This document shows, in pieces, positions 1-8,694 of a stretch of 64,000 nucleotides of DNA. The stretch is from Streptomyces sp. GESEQ-35 (GTDB lineage Bacteria; Actinomycetota; Actinomycetes; Streptomycetales; Streptomycetaceae). Positions within the stretch are counted from its first letter, which is position 1. The number at the start of each line of letters is the position of its first letter. The stretch is taken from the NCBI RefSeq assembly GCF_017948485.1, contig NZ_JAFFSX010000010.1:186001-250000 (forward strand), given 5' to 3'. A program made the position numbers and the translations under genes. Under the pieces are notes generated by a model. That model saw only the letters and a program-made list of their open reading frames with translations, had not been told where the DNA came from and did not search any database.

Positions 1-283
1 GGTCCTCGGTGATGTTGATCCGGTCGCCGCGGAACATGGCGTCGCGCAGCCCGAACACGTCGGTGGCAGTGGCGAGTTCCTGGAGGCGGGCGAGCGTCTC
101 GTCGGTGATCAGATGCTTGGAGTAGTCGATGCGCAGATCGCCGACGCGTACGACGTACCGGTCGGCGCGCCCGGCGTCCGCCGCGAACAGCTCACGCAGC
201 CGCGGGCGTTGCAGCGCCTCCGCGCGGTGGTCCTCCAGAGCGGCCCACTCGGGCCGCCTGGTCGGCTTGGGGAAGTCAGACAT
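1..283 (-). CDS. pgi: Glucose-6-phosphate isomerase, N-terminal part (runs off the window)
   Basis: Interconverts glucose 6-phosphate and fructose 6-phosphate in the cytoplasm. Only the first 94 residues are in the window; the gene continues beyond base 1. The N-terminus contains LRIDYSKHLITDETLARLQ, the conserved start of bacterial Pgi proteins. The ATG at 281-283 lies inside the last codons of opcA (8-base overlap), so translation is probably coupled. Last gene seen in the leftward tkt-tal-zwf-opcA-pgi operon. No 6-phosphogluconolactonase gene lies between opcA and pgi. Identification is firm despite truncation. Confidence 0.9.
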   Translation of the reverse strand, partial: MSDFPKPTRRPEWAALEDHRAEALQRPRLRELFAADAGRADRYVVRVGDLRIDYSKHLITDETLARLQELATATDVFGLRDAMFRGDRINITED

Positions 284-1211
284 GGGAGACGGTCTCCTTG
301 GTGCCCTCGCCCCGCAGGGCGACGGCGTACATCTCGTCCGCGTCGAGGCGGCGCAGCTCCTCGGCGATGAGTTCGGAGGTGGTGCGGACCTTCAGTGCGA
401 GGGTGCGCGACGGCTGGCCCGGCAGGGACAGCGTGGCCAGCGGGCCCTCGGGGCGGTCGATGACGATCTCGCCGTTCGCGGTGCCGAGGCGGACCGCCGT
501 GACGACCGGACCGGCGGTGACGACCCGGTCGACCGTGACACCGAGGCGGGCCTCCAGCCAGCGGGCCAGCAGTTCGGCCGCCGGGTTCTCCTCCTCGGCC
601 TCCACGGCCGCCGAGATGATCTGTACCCGGGCCTGGTCCAGGGCCGCCGCGAGCATCGAGCGCCACGGGGTCAGCCGGGTCCAGGCGAGGTCGGTGTCGC
701 CGGGCGCGTAGGAGCGGATCCGGGTCTCGAGGACCTGGATCGGGTTCTCCACGGCGTACAGGTCGGTGATCCGGCGCTGGGCCAGCGCGCCGAGCGGGTC
801 CTTCGCCGGGTTCGCGGGCGCCTCCGCCGGCCACCACACCACGACCGGTGCGTCCGGGAGCAGCAGCGGCAGCACCACGGAGTCGGCGTGGTCGGACACC
901 TCGCCGTAGGTCCGCAGGATGACCGTCTCGCCGGTGCCCGCGTCGGCGCCCACCCGGACCTCGGCGTCGAGGTGGGAGTTGGTGCGGTCGCGCGGGGTGC
1001 GGGCGTGCCGCTTGATGACGACCAGGGTGCGCGAGGGGTGCTCGTGCGAGGCCTCCTCGGCCGCCTTGATCGAGTCGTAGGCGTTCTCCTCGTCCGTGAC
1101 GATGACCATCGTCAGGACCATGCCCACTGCGGGGGTGCCGATGGCGCGGCGGCCCTGCACCAGCGCCTTGTTGATCTTGCTTGCCGTGGTGTCGGTCAGG
1201 TCGATCTTCAT
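276..1211 (-). CDS. opcA: Glucose-6-phosphate dehydrogenase assembly protein OpcA
   Basis: 311 residues, typical OpcA length. OpcA is an actinobacterial and cyanobacterial protein needed for assembly or activation of the G6P dehydrogenase encoded by zwf. It begins MKIDLTDTTASKINKALVQ and has the family pattern, including RWWPAEAP-like text (VVWWPAEAPANP near residue 125) and a C-terminal LRRLDADEMYAVAL segment. No catalytic domain is visible. Its ATG overlaps the zwf stop by four bases (ATGA) and its 3' end overlaps pgi by eight bases, so it sits tightly inside the operon. Confidence 0.93.
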   Translation of the reverse strand: MKIDLTDTTASKINKALVQGRRAIGTPAVGMVLTMVIVTDEENAYDSIKAAEEASHEHPSRTLVVIKRHARTPRDRTNSHLDAEVRVGADAGTGETVILRTYGEVSDHADSVVLPLLLPDAPVVVWWPAEAPANPAKDPLGALAQRRITDLYAVENPIQVLETRIRSYAPGDTDLAWTRLTPWRSMLAAALDQARVQIISAAVEAEEENPAAELLARWLEARLGVTVDRVVTAGPVVTAVRLGTANGEIVIDRPEGPLATLSLPGQPSRTLALKVRTTSELIAEELRRLDADEMYAVALRGEGTKETVSHV

Positions 1212-2734
1212 GGCCTGCGCCAGCTCCGTCCGTCTCGTGCGAGCATCTCGTCGGCTTCCTCGGGTCCCCAGCTGCCCGAGGGGTACTGCGCGGGCTTGCC
1301 GTGGCTCGCCCAGTACTCCTCGATCGGGTCGAGGATCTTCCAGGACTCTTCCACTTCCTGGTGACGGGGGAACAGGTTGGCGTCACCCAGCAGGACGTCC
1401 AGGATGAGCCGCTCGTACGCCTCCGGGCTGGACTCCGTGAAGGACTCGCCGTACGCGAAGTCCATCGAGACGTCCCGGATCTCCATCGAGGTGCCCGGCA
1501 CCTTCGAACCGAACCGGACCGTCATGCCCTCGTCCGGCTGGACGCGGATGACGATCGCGTTCTGGCCGAGTTCCTCGGTGGCGGTCGAGTCGAACGGGGA
1601 GTGGGGTGCCCGCTTGAAGACGACCGCGATCTCGGTGACGCGGCGGCCAAGACGCTTGCCGGTGCGCAGATAGAAGGGGATGCCGGCCCAGCGCCGGTTG
1701 TCGACCTCCAGCTTGACGGCCGCGTAGGTGTCGGTCGTCGACCGCCGGTCGATGCCGTCCTCCTGGAGGTACCCGGGCACCTTCGCGCCGCCCTGCCAGC
1801 CTTCCGCGTACTGGGCGCGGACGGTGTGCTCGCCGAGGTTCTCCGGGAGCCGCACGGATTTGAGGACCTTCAGCTTCTCGGTGAGCAGCGACTCCGCGTC
1901 GAAGGCGATGGGTTCCTCCATCGCGGTGAGCGCCATCAGCTGAAGGAGGTGGTTCTGGATGACGTCACGGGCGGCGCCGATGCCGTCGTAGTAGCCGGCG
2001 CGGCCGCCGATGCCGATGTCCTCGGCCATGGTGATCTGGATGTGGTCGACGTACGACCGGTTCCAGATCGGCTCGTACATCTGGTTGGCGAAGCGGAGCG
2101 CCAGGATGTTCTGGACGGTCTCCTTGCCGAGGTAGTGGTCGATGCGGAAGACCTGGTCCGGCTCGAACACGTCGTGCACGAGCGCGTTCAGCTCACGGGC
2201 GCTGGTGAGGTCGTGGCCGAACGGCTTCTCGATCACCGCGCGCCGCCAGGAGCCCTCCGGTGCGTCCGCCAGGCCGTGCTTCTTCAGCTGCTGGACGACC
2301 TTCGGGAAGAACTTCGGCGGTACGGAGAGGTAGAACGCGTAGTTGCCGCTGGTGCCCCGGGAGGCGTCCAGCTCGTCGACGGCCGTGCGCAGTTGCTTGA
2401 ACGCCTGGTCGTCGTCGAAGGCGCCGGGGATGAACCGCATTCCCTCGGCGAGCTGCTGCCAGACCTCCTCGCGGAACGGCGTGCGAGCGTGTTCGCGCAC
2501 CGAGTCGTGCACCACCTGCGCGAAGTCCTGGTCCTCCCAGTCGCGCCGGGCGAATCCGACGAGGGAGAAGCCCGGCGGGAGCATGCCACGGTTGGCGAGG
2601 TCGTAGACCGCCGGCATCAGCTTCTTGCGGGAGAGGTCGCCTGTGACGCCGAAGATGACGAGTCCGGACGGGCCCGCGATGCGGGGGAGCCGGCGGTCGC
2701 GGGCGTCCTGGAGCGGGTTGGTCCACTCGGTCAT
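1208..2734 (-). CDS. zwf: Glucose-6-phosphate 1-dehydrogenase
   Basis: 508 residues. Oxidises glucose 6-phosphate to 6-phosphogluconolactone with NADP+, the entry step of the oxidative pentose phosphate pathway. The nucleotide-binding fold starts with LVIFGVTGDLSRKKLMPA (about residues 24-41). The substrate/catalytic signature RIDHYLGKETVQN is present, and the protein ends ASHGKPAQYPSGSWGPEEAD, as usual for actinobacterial Zwf. The open frame extends upstream to 3055, but the start is the ATG at 2734: it overlaps the tal stop as ATGA and gives the normal family N-terminus. Confidence 0.95.
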   Translation of the reverse strand: MTEWTNPLQDARDRRLPRIAGPSGLVIFGVTGDLSRKKLMPAVYDLANRGMLPPGFSLVGFARRDWEDQDFAQVVHDSVREHARTPFREEVWQQLAEGMRFIPGAFDDDQAFKQLRTAVDELDASRGTSGNYAFYLSVPPKFFPKVVQQLKKHGLADAPEGSWRRAVIEKPFGHDLTSARELNALVHDVFEPDQVFRIDHYLGKETVQNILALRFANQMYEPIWNRSYVDHIQITMAEDIGIGGRAGYYDGIGAARDVIQNHLLQLMALTAMEEPIAFDAESLLTEKLKVLKSVRLPENLGEHTVRAQYAEGWQGGAKVPGYLQEDGIDRRSTTDTYAAVKLEVDNRRWAGIPFYLRTGKRLGRRVTEIAVVFKRAPHSPFDSTATEELGQNAIVIRVQPDEGMTVRFGSKVPGTSMEIRDVSMDFAYGESFTESSPEAYERLILDVLLGDANLFPRHQEVEESWKILDPIEEYWASHGKPAQYPSGSWGPEEADEMLARDGRSWRRP

Positions 2735-3870
2735 TCCGCGTCGCCGCCCTTGCTGCCCAGGGACTTCGCCACGGCGTCCAGCAGGTCCTGCCAGGACACC
2801 TCGAACTTGGCGACGCCCTCGTCCTCCAGCTGCTTGACGACCTCGTCGTAGGAGATCCCGAGGGACTCCACGGCGGCCAGATCGGCGCGGGCCTGCGCGT
2901 AGCCGCCGCTCACCGTGTCGCCGGTGATCTGGCCGTGGTCGCCGGTGGCGTCGAGGGTGGCCTCCGGCATGGTGTTGACGGTGCCGGGGGCGACCAGCTC
3001 GTCGACGTACAGCGTGTCCTTGTAGGCCGGGTCCTTCACACCGGTCGAGGCCCACAGCGGGCGCTGCTTGTTGGCGCGGGCGCCGGCGAGCGCGGTCCAG
3101 CGGGCGCCGCCGAAGATGTCCTCGTACGCCTCGTAGGCGAGCCGCGCGTTGGCCAGCGCCGCCCTGCCCTTGAGGGCGAGGGCCTCGTCCGTGCCCAGCA
3201 CCGTCAGCCGCTTGTCGATCTCGCTGTCGACGCGGGAGACGAAGAAGGAGGCCACGGAGTGGATGGCGGAGAGGTCGAGGCCGCTTTCGGCAGCCTTCTC
3301 CAGGCCCGCCAGGTAGGCGTCCATGACCTCGCGATAGCGCTCCAGCGAGAAGATCAGCGTGACGTTGACGCTGATGCCGAGACCGATGACCTCGGTGATC
3401 GCCGGGAGCCCGGCCTTCGTCGCCGGAATCTTGATCATCACGTTGGGACGGTCGACGAGCCAGGCCAGCTGCTTGGCCTCGGCGATCGTCGCCTTGGTGT
3501 GGTGCGCCAGACGCGGGTCGACCTCGATGGAGACCCGGCCGTCCCGGCCGCCGGTCGCGTCGTACACCGGCCTGAGGACGTCGGCGGCGGCGCGGACGTC
3601 CGCGGTGGTCATCATCCGCACGGCTTCGTCGACCGTGACGCCGCGCACGGCGAGGTCGGCGAGCTGCTCCTCGTAACCCGCGCCGGAGCCGATGGCGGCC
3701 TGGAAGATCGACGGGTTGGTGGTGACGCCGACGACGTGCTTGGTCGCGATGAGCTCGGCGAGGTTGCCGGAGGTGATCCGCCCCCGCGACAGGTCGTCCA
3801 GCCAGATGGAGACGCCCTCGTCGGACAGGCGCTGGAGGGCTTCCGCGGTGGCGGTCGCTTCGATGGTCAC
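2731..3870 (-). CDS. tal: Transaldolase
   Basis: 379 residues, the long actinobacterial/cyanobacterial form. Transfers a dihydroxyacetone unit between sugar phosphates in the non-oxidative pentose phosphate pathway. Recognised by SIWLDDLSRGRI, GVTTNPSIFQAAI and NVMIKIPATKAGL; the lysine of KIPAT is the Schiff-base residue. The stop overlaps the zwf start, and tkt ends only 50 bases upstream, so the gene is in one transcription unit with them. ATG start at 3870. Confidence 0.95.
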   Translation of the reverse strand: MTIEATATAEALQRLSDEGVSIWLDDLSRGRITSGNLAELIATKHVVGVTTNPSIFQAAIGSGAGYEEQLADLAVRGVTVDEAVRMMTTADVRAAADVLRPVYDATGGRDGRVSIEVDPRLAHHTKATIAEAKQLAWLVDRPNVMIKIPATKAGLPAITEVIGLGISVNVTLIFSLERYREVMDAYLAGLEKAAESGLDLSAIHSVASFFVSRVDSEIDKRLTVLGTDEALALKGRAALANARLAYEAYEDIFGGARWTALAGARANKQRPLWASTGVKDPAYKDTLYVDELVAPGTVNTMPEATLDATGDHGQITGDTVSGGYAQARADLAAVESLGISYDEVVKQLEDEGVAKFEVSWQDLLDAVAKSLGSKGGDAE

Positions 3871-3920
3871 AGTGTCATCTTCTTTCTGGCGGTCTTTATG
3901 ACGATCTTCTGGCGATCGGA

Positions 3921-5996
3921 TCAGGCGCGCGCGGCGGCGAGGGAGGCCCGGGCCGCGGCGGCGACGTTCTCGGCGGTGAAGCCGTACTCGGCGAACAGGG
4001 TCTTGGCGTCGGCGGAGGCCCCGAAGTGCTCGAGGGAGACGATGCGTCCCGCGTCACCCACGAACCGGTACCAGGTCAGACCGATTCCGGCCTCGATCGC
4101 GACGCGGGCCCGCACGGACGGCGGAAGGACGCTCTCGCGGTACTCGCGCGGCTGCTCCTCGAACCACTCCACGGACGGCATCGACACCACCCGGGTGCCC
4201 ACTCCCTCGGCCTCCAGCCGCTCGCGCGCGGCCACGGCGAGCTGGACCTCGGAGCCGGTGGCGATGAGGACCACGTCCGGGGTGTCGGTGGTGGCGTCCC
4301 GGAGGACGTAACCGCCCTTGGCCGCGTCCTCGTTGCGCGCGTACGTCGGCACACCCTGACGGGTCAGGGCGAGGCCGTGCGGGGCCGGGTCGGTGGCGTG
4401 CCGCCGGAGGATCTCGGCCCAGGCGACGGCGGTTTCGTTGGCGTCGGCGGGCCGGACGATGTTCAGGCCGGGGATGGCGCGCAGCGAGGCCAGGTGCTCG
4501 ACGGGCTGGTGGGTGGGGCCGTCCTCGCCGAGGCCGATGGAGTCGTGCGTCCAGATGTACGTCACCGGCAGCTGCATCAGCGCGGCGAGCCGGACGGCGT
4601 TGCGCATGTAGTCGGAGAACACCAGGAAGGTGCCGCCGTAGATACGGGTGTTGCCATGCAGGGCGATGCCGTTCATCTCCGCGGCCATGGAGTGCTCGCG
4701 GATGCCGAAGTGGACCGTACGGCCGTAGGGGTCGGCCTCCGGCAGCGGGTTGCCCTTCGGCAGGAAGGACGAGGTCTTGTCGATGGTGGTGTTGTTCGAA
4801 CCGGCCAGGTCGGCGGAGCCGCCCCACAGCTCGGGGAGCACGGGGCCGAGCGCCTGGAGGATCTTGCCGGAGGCGGCGCGGGTGGCGAGGGACTTGCCCT
4901 CCTCGAAGGCGGGGAGTGCGGACTCCCAGCCCTCGGGCAGCTGACCGGCGACGACCCGGTCGAAGAGCTGTGCGCGCTCGGGCGAGGCGGTGCGCCATTC
5001 GGCGATCCGCTTGTCCCAGGCGGCGTGCGTCTCGGCACCCCGGTCGAGGGCGGTGCGGGTGTGGGCGAGGACGTCGTCGGAGACCTCGAAGGACTTCTCC
5101 GGGTCGAAACCGAGGGCGCGCTTGGTGGCCGCGACCTCGTCCTCGCCGAGCGCCGAGCCGTGCGCGGCCTCGGTGTTCCGGGCGTTCGGGGCCGGCCAGG
5201 CGATGATCGTGCGCATCGCGATGATCGAGGGGCGCCCGGTCTCGGCCTGCGCCGCCCTGAGCGCCGCGTAGAGCGCGTGGACATCGATGTCGCCGCTCTC
5301 GGCGGGCTCGATGCGCCGCACATGCCAGCCATAGGCCTCGTACCGCTTCAGGACGTCCTCCGAGAAGGCCGTCGCGGTGTCGCCCTCGATGGAGATGTGG
5401 TTGTCGTCGTAGAGGAAGACCAGGTTGCCGAGCTGCTGGTGGCCCGCGAGGGAGGAGGCCTCGGCGGAGATGCCCTCCTCCAGGTCACCGTCGGAGACGA
5501 TCGCCCAGATGGTGTGGTCGAAGGGGGACTCGCCCTCGGAGGCCTCCGGGTCGAAGAGGCCGCGCTCGTAGCGGGCGGCCATCGCCATGCCGACCGCGTT
5601 GGCGACACCCTGCCCGAGCGGCCCGGTGGTCGTCTCGACCCCCGCGGTGTGCCCGTACTCGGGATGACCCGGCGTCTTCGAACCATGGGTCCTGAACGCC
5701 TTCAGGTCGTCGAGCTCCAGCTCGTACCCGGCGAGGAAGAGCTGGGTGTAGAGGGTGAGCGAGGTGTGGCCGGGGGAGAGGACGAAGCGGTCACGGCCGG
5801 TCCACTCGGGATCGGCGGGATCGTGACGCATCACCTTCTGAAAGATCGTGTACGCGGCCGGGGCCAGGCTCATCGCGGTGCCGGGGTGGCCGTTGCCGAC
5901 CTGCTGTACGGCATCGGCCGCCAGAAGGCGGGCGGTGTCGACGGCACGCCGGTCGAGTTCGGTCCACTCGAGACGGTCTGATGTCTGCGTGCTCAT
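3921..5996 (-). CDS. tkt: Transketolase
   Basis: Thiamine-diphosphate enzyme that moves two-carbon ketol units between sugar phosphates. About 691 residues, normal length. Visible motifs: GNGHPGTAMSLAPAAY near the N-terminus; the ThDP/Mg motif GDG followed by LEEGISAEAS; and FGIREHSMAAEMNGIALHG in the pyrimidine-binding half. Two starts are possible: ATG at 5996 (chosen; the family N-terminus MSTQT) and an in-frame TTG at 6002 with GAGG five bases upstream. First gene of the leftward pentose phosphate operon. Its promoter region, shared with a divergent AraC gene, holds a palindrome at 6047-6068. Confidence 0.95.
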   Translation of the reverse strand: MSTQTSDRLEWTELDRRAVDTARLLAADAVQQVGNGHPGTAMSLAPAAYTIFQKVMRHDPADPEWTGRDRFVLSPGHTSLTLYTQLFLAGYELELDDLKAFRTHGSKTPGHPEYGHTAGVETTTGPLGQGVANAVGMAMAARYERGLFDPEASEGESPFDHTIWAIVSDGDLEEGISAEASSLAGHQQLGNLVFLYDDNHISIEGDTATAFSEDVLKRYEAYGWHVRRIEPAESGDIDVHALYAALRAAQAETGRPSIIAMRTIIAWPAPNARNTEAAHGSALGEDEVAATKRALGFDPEKSFEVSDDVLAHTRTALDRGAETHAAWDKRIAEWRTASPERAQLFDRVVAGQLPEGWESALPAFEEGKSLATRAASGKILQALGPVLPELWGGSADLAGSNNTTIDKTSSFLPKGNPLPEADPYGRTVHFGIREHSMAAEMNGIALHGNTRIYGGTFLVFSDYMRNAVRLAALMQLPVTYIWTHDSIGLGEDGPTHQPVEHLASLRAIPGLNIVRPADANETAVAWAEILRRHATDPAPHGLALTRQGVPTYARNEDAAKGGYVLRDATTDTPDVVLIATGSEVQLAVAARERLEAEGVGTRVVSMPSVEWFEEQPREYRESVLPPSVRARVAIEAGIGLTWYRFVGDAGRIVSLEHFGASADAKTLFAEYGFTAENVAAAARASLAAARA

Positions 5997-6046
5997 CTTC
6001 AAGAAGTCCTCACGGGAAGGGGTCTGACCATCCGGACGCCTTCGAA

Positions 6047-6068
6047 TCTAAAAGTCTGACTTTTTAGA
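6047..6068. promoter_or_regulatory. Near-perfect palindrome between tkt and the AraC-type gene
   Basis: The arms TCTAAAAGTC and GACTTTTTAGA face each other around one base; the right arm has one extra T. It is the only A/T-rich patch in this divergent intergenic region and lies about 50 bases upstream of tkt. Probably an operator or overlapping promoter for tkt, the AraC gene, or both; the binding protein is unknown. Confidence 0.45.
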
Positions 6069-6142
6069 GGGAAGGTCATCGTGTGCCAGCCTGTGGTGAA
6101 AGTGGGACACGGACGGCGCGACAGGGGCGGCACGAGTAGGAC

Positions 6143-7048
6143 ATGGCGGACACAACCATCCAAGCCGGAGACGGTGACGGGAGCGGGGACGGAATCCGAA
6201 CGTTCCCTTTCCCGATCGAGCTGAGCGTGTGCGGCGTCGGGATGCAGGTCGGCGCGATGGACGCCGACCGCATCTGGCATGCCGACGCCCCGCTGGACCG
6301 CGTGCACCGCATCGACTTCCACGTGGTGATGCTGTTCGACGAAGGCCCCGTGCATCACATGATCGACTTCGCCGAGTACGAGGCGGCGGCCGGCGACATC
6401 CTCTGGATCCGCCCCGGCCAGGTCCACCGCTTCTCCCGGACGAGCGAGTACCGCGGCACCGTCCTGACCATGCAGCCCGGCTTCCTGCCCCGCGCCACCG
6501 TGGAGGCCACCGGCCTCTACCGCTACGACCTGCCGCCGCTGCTCCACCCCGACGGACCGCAGCTGGCCGGTCTCCGCACGGCCCTGAACCAACTCCAACG
6601 CGAGTACGAGGACACCAGCACCCTCCCGCTGAGCCTGCACACCGCGGTGCTGCGCCACTCGCTGACCGCGTTCCTGCTGCGTCTGGCCCATCTCGCGGCG
6701 AGCTCCGCGGAGGCGGCGCGGCAGCAGGCCGACACCACCTTCACCCTCTTCCGGGACGCGGTCGAAAAGGGCTTCGTCACCAATCACAGTGTCTCCGCCT
6801 ACGCCGACGCGCTCGGCTACTCCCGCCGCACCCTCGTCCGCGCGGTCCGCGCCGCCACCGGCCAGACCCCCAAGGGCTTCATCGACAAACGCGTGGTCCT
6901 GGAGGCCAAGCGCCTGCTGGCCCACACGGACCTGCCCATAGGCCGAGTGGGCGCCGCCGTCGGCTTCCCAGACGCCGCCAACTTCTCCAAGTTCTTCCAC
7001 CAGCACACGGACGTGACGCCGGCGGCGTTCCGGGCGGAGTTGCGGTGA
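6143..7048 (+). CDS. AraC-family transcriptional regulator
   Basis: 301 residues. The N-terminal half (about 25-130) looks like a cupin-type sensor: HRIDFHVVMLFDEGPVHHM, then GDILWIRPGQVHRFSR, the usual AraC_binding pattern. The C-terminal hundred residues hold two helix-turn-helices: VSAYADALGYSRRTLVRAVR and PIGRVGAAVGFPDAANFSKF, followed by HQHTDVTPAAFR. Transcribed away from tkt. The ligand cannot be read from sequence, but a sugar or sugar-linked signal would fit both neighbours (pentose phosphate operon, GH16 glucanase). No strong ribosome binding site precedes the ATG. A strong hairpin follows the gene. Confidence 0.85.
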   Translation: MADTTIQAGDGDGSGDGIRTFPFPIELSVCGVGMQVGAMDADRIWHADAPLDRVHRIDFHVVMLFDEGPVHHMIDFAEYEAAAGDILWIRPGQVHRFSRTSEYRGTVLTMQPGFLPRATVEATGLYRYDLPPLLHPDGPQLAGLRTALNQLQREYEDTSTLPLSLHTAVLRHSLTAFLLRLAHLAASSAEAARQQADTTFTLFRDAVEKGFVTNHSVSAYADALGYSRRTLVRAVRAATGQTPKGFIDKRVVLEAKRLLAHTDLPIGRVGAAVGFPDAANFSKFFHQHTDVTPAAFRAELR

Positions 7049-7075
7049 AGTTCAGGGCGGAACCGTGCTCAGGAA

Positions 7076-7105
7076 GGGGGGCTCCACGCGCGCGTGGAGC
7101 CCCCC
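7076..7105. terminator. Bidirectional terminator hairpin
   Basis: A perfect 30-base palindrome (15-base arms, GGGGGGCTCCACGCG and its complement) lies between the convergent AraC and GH16 genes. It ends 15 bases before the GH16 stop and probably terminates both transcripts. Confidence 0.8.
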
Positions 7106-7120
7106 TCGGGAAGTAACCCG

Positions 7121-8515
7121 TCAGCGGCCGAAGTTGAACCAGTTCACGTTCACGAAGTCCGACGCCTGCCCGCTGGTGAAGGTGAGATAGACGTCGTGTG
7201 TGCCGGTCACCCCGCTGATGTTCGCCGGGACGGTCCGCCATGACTGCCAGCCGCCGGTGTTGCCGACGGCGAAGCTGCCGATCGGTGCGTTGCTGCGGCT
7301 GTCCAGGCGTACTTCGACCAGGCCGCTCACGCCGGATCCGGCGCCGCTGGCGACCCGGGCGTTGAACTGCGTGGCCGCCGTGGAGCCGAAGTTGACGCCC
7401 CGGTAGAGCGCCCAGTCGCCGTTGCCCACCGCGCCGAGGTTCTGCCCGCCGCCCGTGTCGGAGGTGGTCTCGGGCGTGGTGCCGGACTGGCTGTCGTGCG
7501 ACTCGGCCTGGATGGCGCTGTAGGCGTCACGGTTGCCGGTCGGAGGGGGTGTGGTACCGCTCCCACTGGTCAGTGCCTGGACGTAGTCGACGACCATCGG
7601 GTGACCCGGAACGGTCGCGCCGTCCGGGCCGCCGCCGAACGCGTCCACGAAACCGCCGCCCATCGCCACGTTCAGGATGATGAAGAAGCCGTGGTTGGTG
7701 GCGTTGGTCCAGGTCGTCGCGTCGACCTGGTCGGCCCGCACGGTGTGGTAGTTGACGTCGTCGACGTAGAAGCGGATCTGCTCCGGGCTCGTGGAGCGGT
7801 CCCACTCCATCGCGTACGTGTGGAACCCGGCCTGGCAGGTCGCGCCGGGGCAGGCCCTGGAACCGCCGATGCCCGTCGTCTCGTTGCACGGTCCGCCGGG
7901 ACTCGTACCGCAGTGCATCGTCGACCACACGGTGTTGAGGCCCTGGACGTTCTCCATGATGTCCAGCTCGCCGACGCTGGGCCAGTTCCAGTAGTTGCCG
8001 CGGAACGGCGTACCCAGCATCCAGAACGCCGGCCAGTAGCCGCGGGCGGCCGCGCCGGTGACGTTCGGCATCTGGATGCGGGACTGCACCCGCAACTTGC
8101 CGCCCGCGGGCGGCTGGAAGTCGGTGCGGTTGGTCTCGATGCGGCCGGACGTCCAGTTGCCGGAAGCGTCGCGGCGCGGGGTGATGCGGAGATTGCCGCT
8201 GCCGTCCAGGGCCACGTTGTTGGTGCTGGACGTCATGTTCTCGATCTCGCCGGTGCCCCAGTTGCCGGGGCCGCCGGGGTAGCCGTGGCCGGTCGCGTAC
8301 TGCCAGTTGGCGGTGTTGACGCCGGTGCCCGCGGCGCCGTTGAAGTCGTCCACGAAGACCTGCGTCCAGCCCGACGGCGGCGTGGGAGCGTCGGCGATCG
8401 CGGACGGGGTGGCGGCCGTGGCGGCGACCGCCGCCAGGCCCAGGGTGCTCAGGACCGCGATGAGTGCGCGCCGCAGGGGGCGCCGTCTGTGCGGTGTGCC
8501 GGAGGTTTCGCTCAT
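7121..8515 (-). CDS. Secreted GH16 endo-beta-1,3-glucanase-like enzyme with CBM6 domain
   Basis: 464 residues. Signal peptide at the N-terminus (RRRPLRRALIAVLSTLGLAA, cleavage near ATPSAIADA). GH16 catalytic domain about 45-300 with GELDIMENVQG: Glu183 and Glu188 fit the nucleophile and acid/base of the ExDxxE motif. That sequence and WPAFWMLG are typical of laminarinase-type GH16. A short TP-rich linker precedes a C-terminal CBM6-like beta-sandwich (about 330-464, AIQAESHDSQSG to VNVNWFNFGR). It should hydrolyse beta-1,3- or mixed-link glucans outside the cell. RBS GAGAGG nine bases before the ATG. A LacI-type palindrome lies 60 bases upstream. Confidence 0.88.
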   Translation of the reverse strand: MSETSGTPHRRRPLRRALIAVLSTLGLAAVAATAATPSAIADAPTPPSGWTQVFVDDFNGAAGTGVNTANWQYATGHGYPGGPGNWGTGEIENMTSSTNNVALDGSGNLRITPRRDASGNWTSGRIETNRTDFQPPAGGKLRVQSRIQMPNVTGAAARGYWPAFWMLGTPFRGNYWNWPSVGELDIMENVQGLNTVWSTMHCGTSPGGPCNETTGIGGSRACPGATCQAGFHTYAMEWDRSTSPEQIRFYVDDVNYHTVRADQVDATTWTNATNHGFFIILNVAMGGGFVDAFGGGPDGATVPGHPMVVDYVQALTSGSGTTPPPTGNRDAYSAIQAESHDSQSGTTPETTSDTGGGQNLGAVGNGDWALYRGVNFGSTAATQFNARVASGAGSGVSGLVEVRLDSRSNAPIGSFAVGNTGGWQSWRTVPANISGVTGTHDVYLTFTSGQASDFVNVNWFNFGR

Positions 8516-8560
8516 GGGGAGGTGCCTCTCGGGTACGGAGTCGATGTGCGCGGGGGTGCC

Positions 8561-8591
8561 ATCTGAGAGCCGTATCTGAGAGCGCTCTCAG
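8561..8591 (-). promoter_or_regulatory. LacI/CebR-type operator upstream of the GH16 gene
   Basis: CTGAGAGCGCTCTCAG (8576-8591) is a perfect 16-base palindrome centred on GCGC. It resembles the CebR/CelR box TGGGAGCGCTCCCA known from actinomycete cellulase genes, with A/T at the third position. A partial copy, ATCTGAGAGC at 8561-8570, repeats 13 bases away at 8574-8583. Inferred to bind a LacI-family repressor that senses beta-glucan oligosaccharides. Confidence 0.65.
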
Positions 8592-8694
8592 AGTGCGGCC
8601 AATGTGCTCCCGGTCACTCCGGTCGTCAAGAGGTAAAACCGTGAACGTCCTTGTGTCCCCATGGAGTTCACGCCATGAATGGACGCGTACCGGT

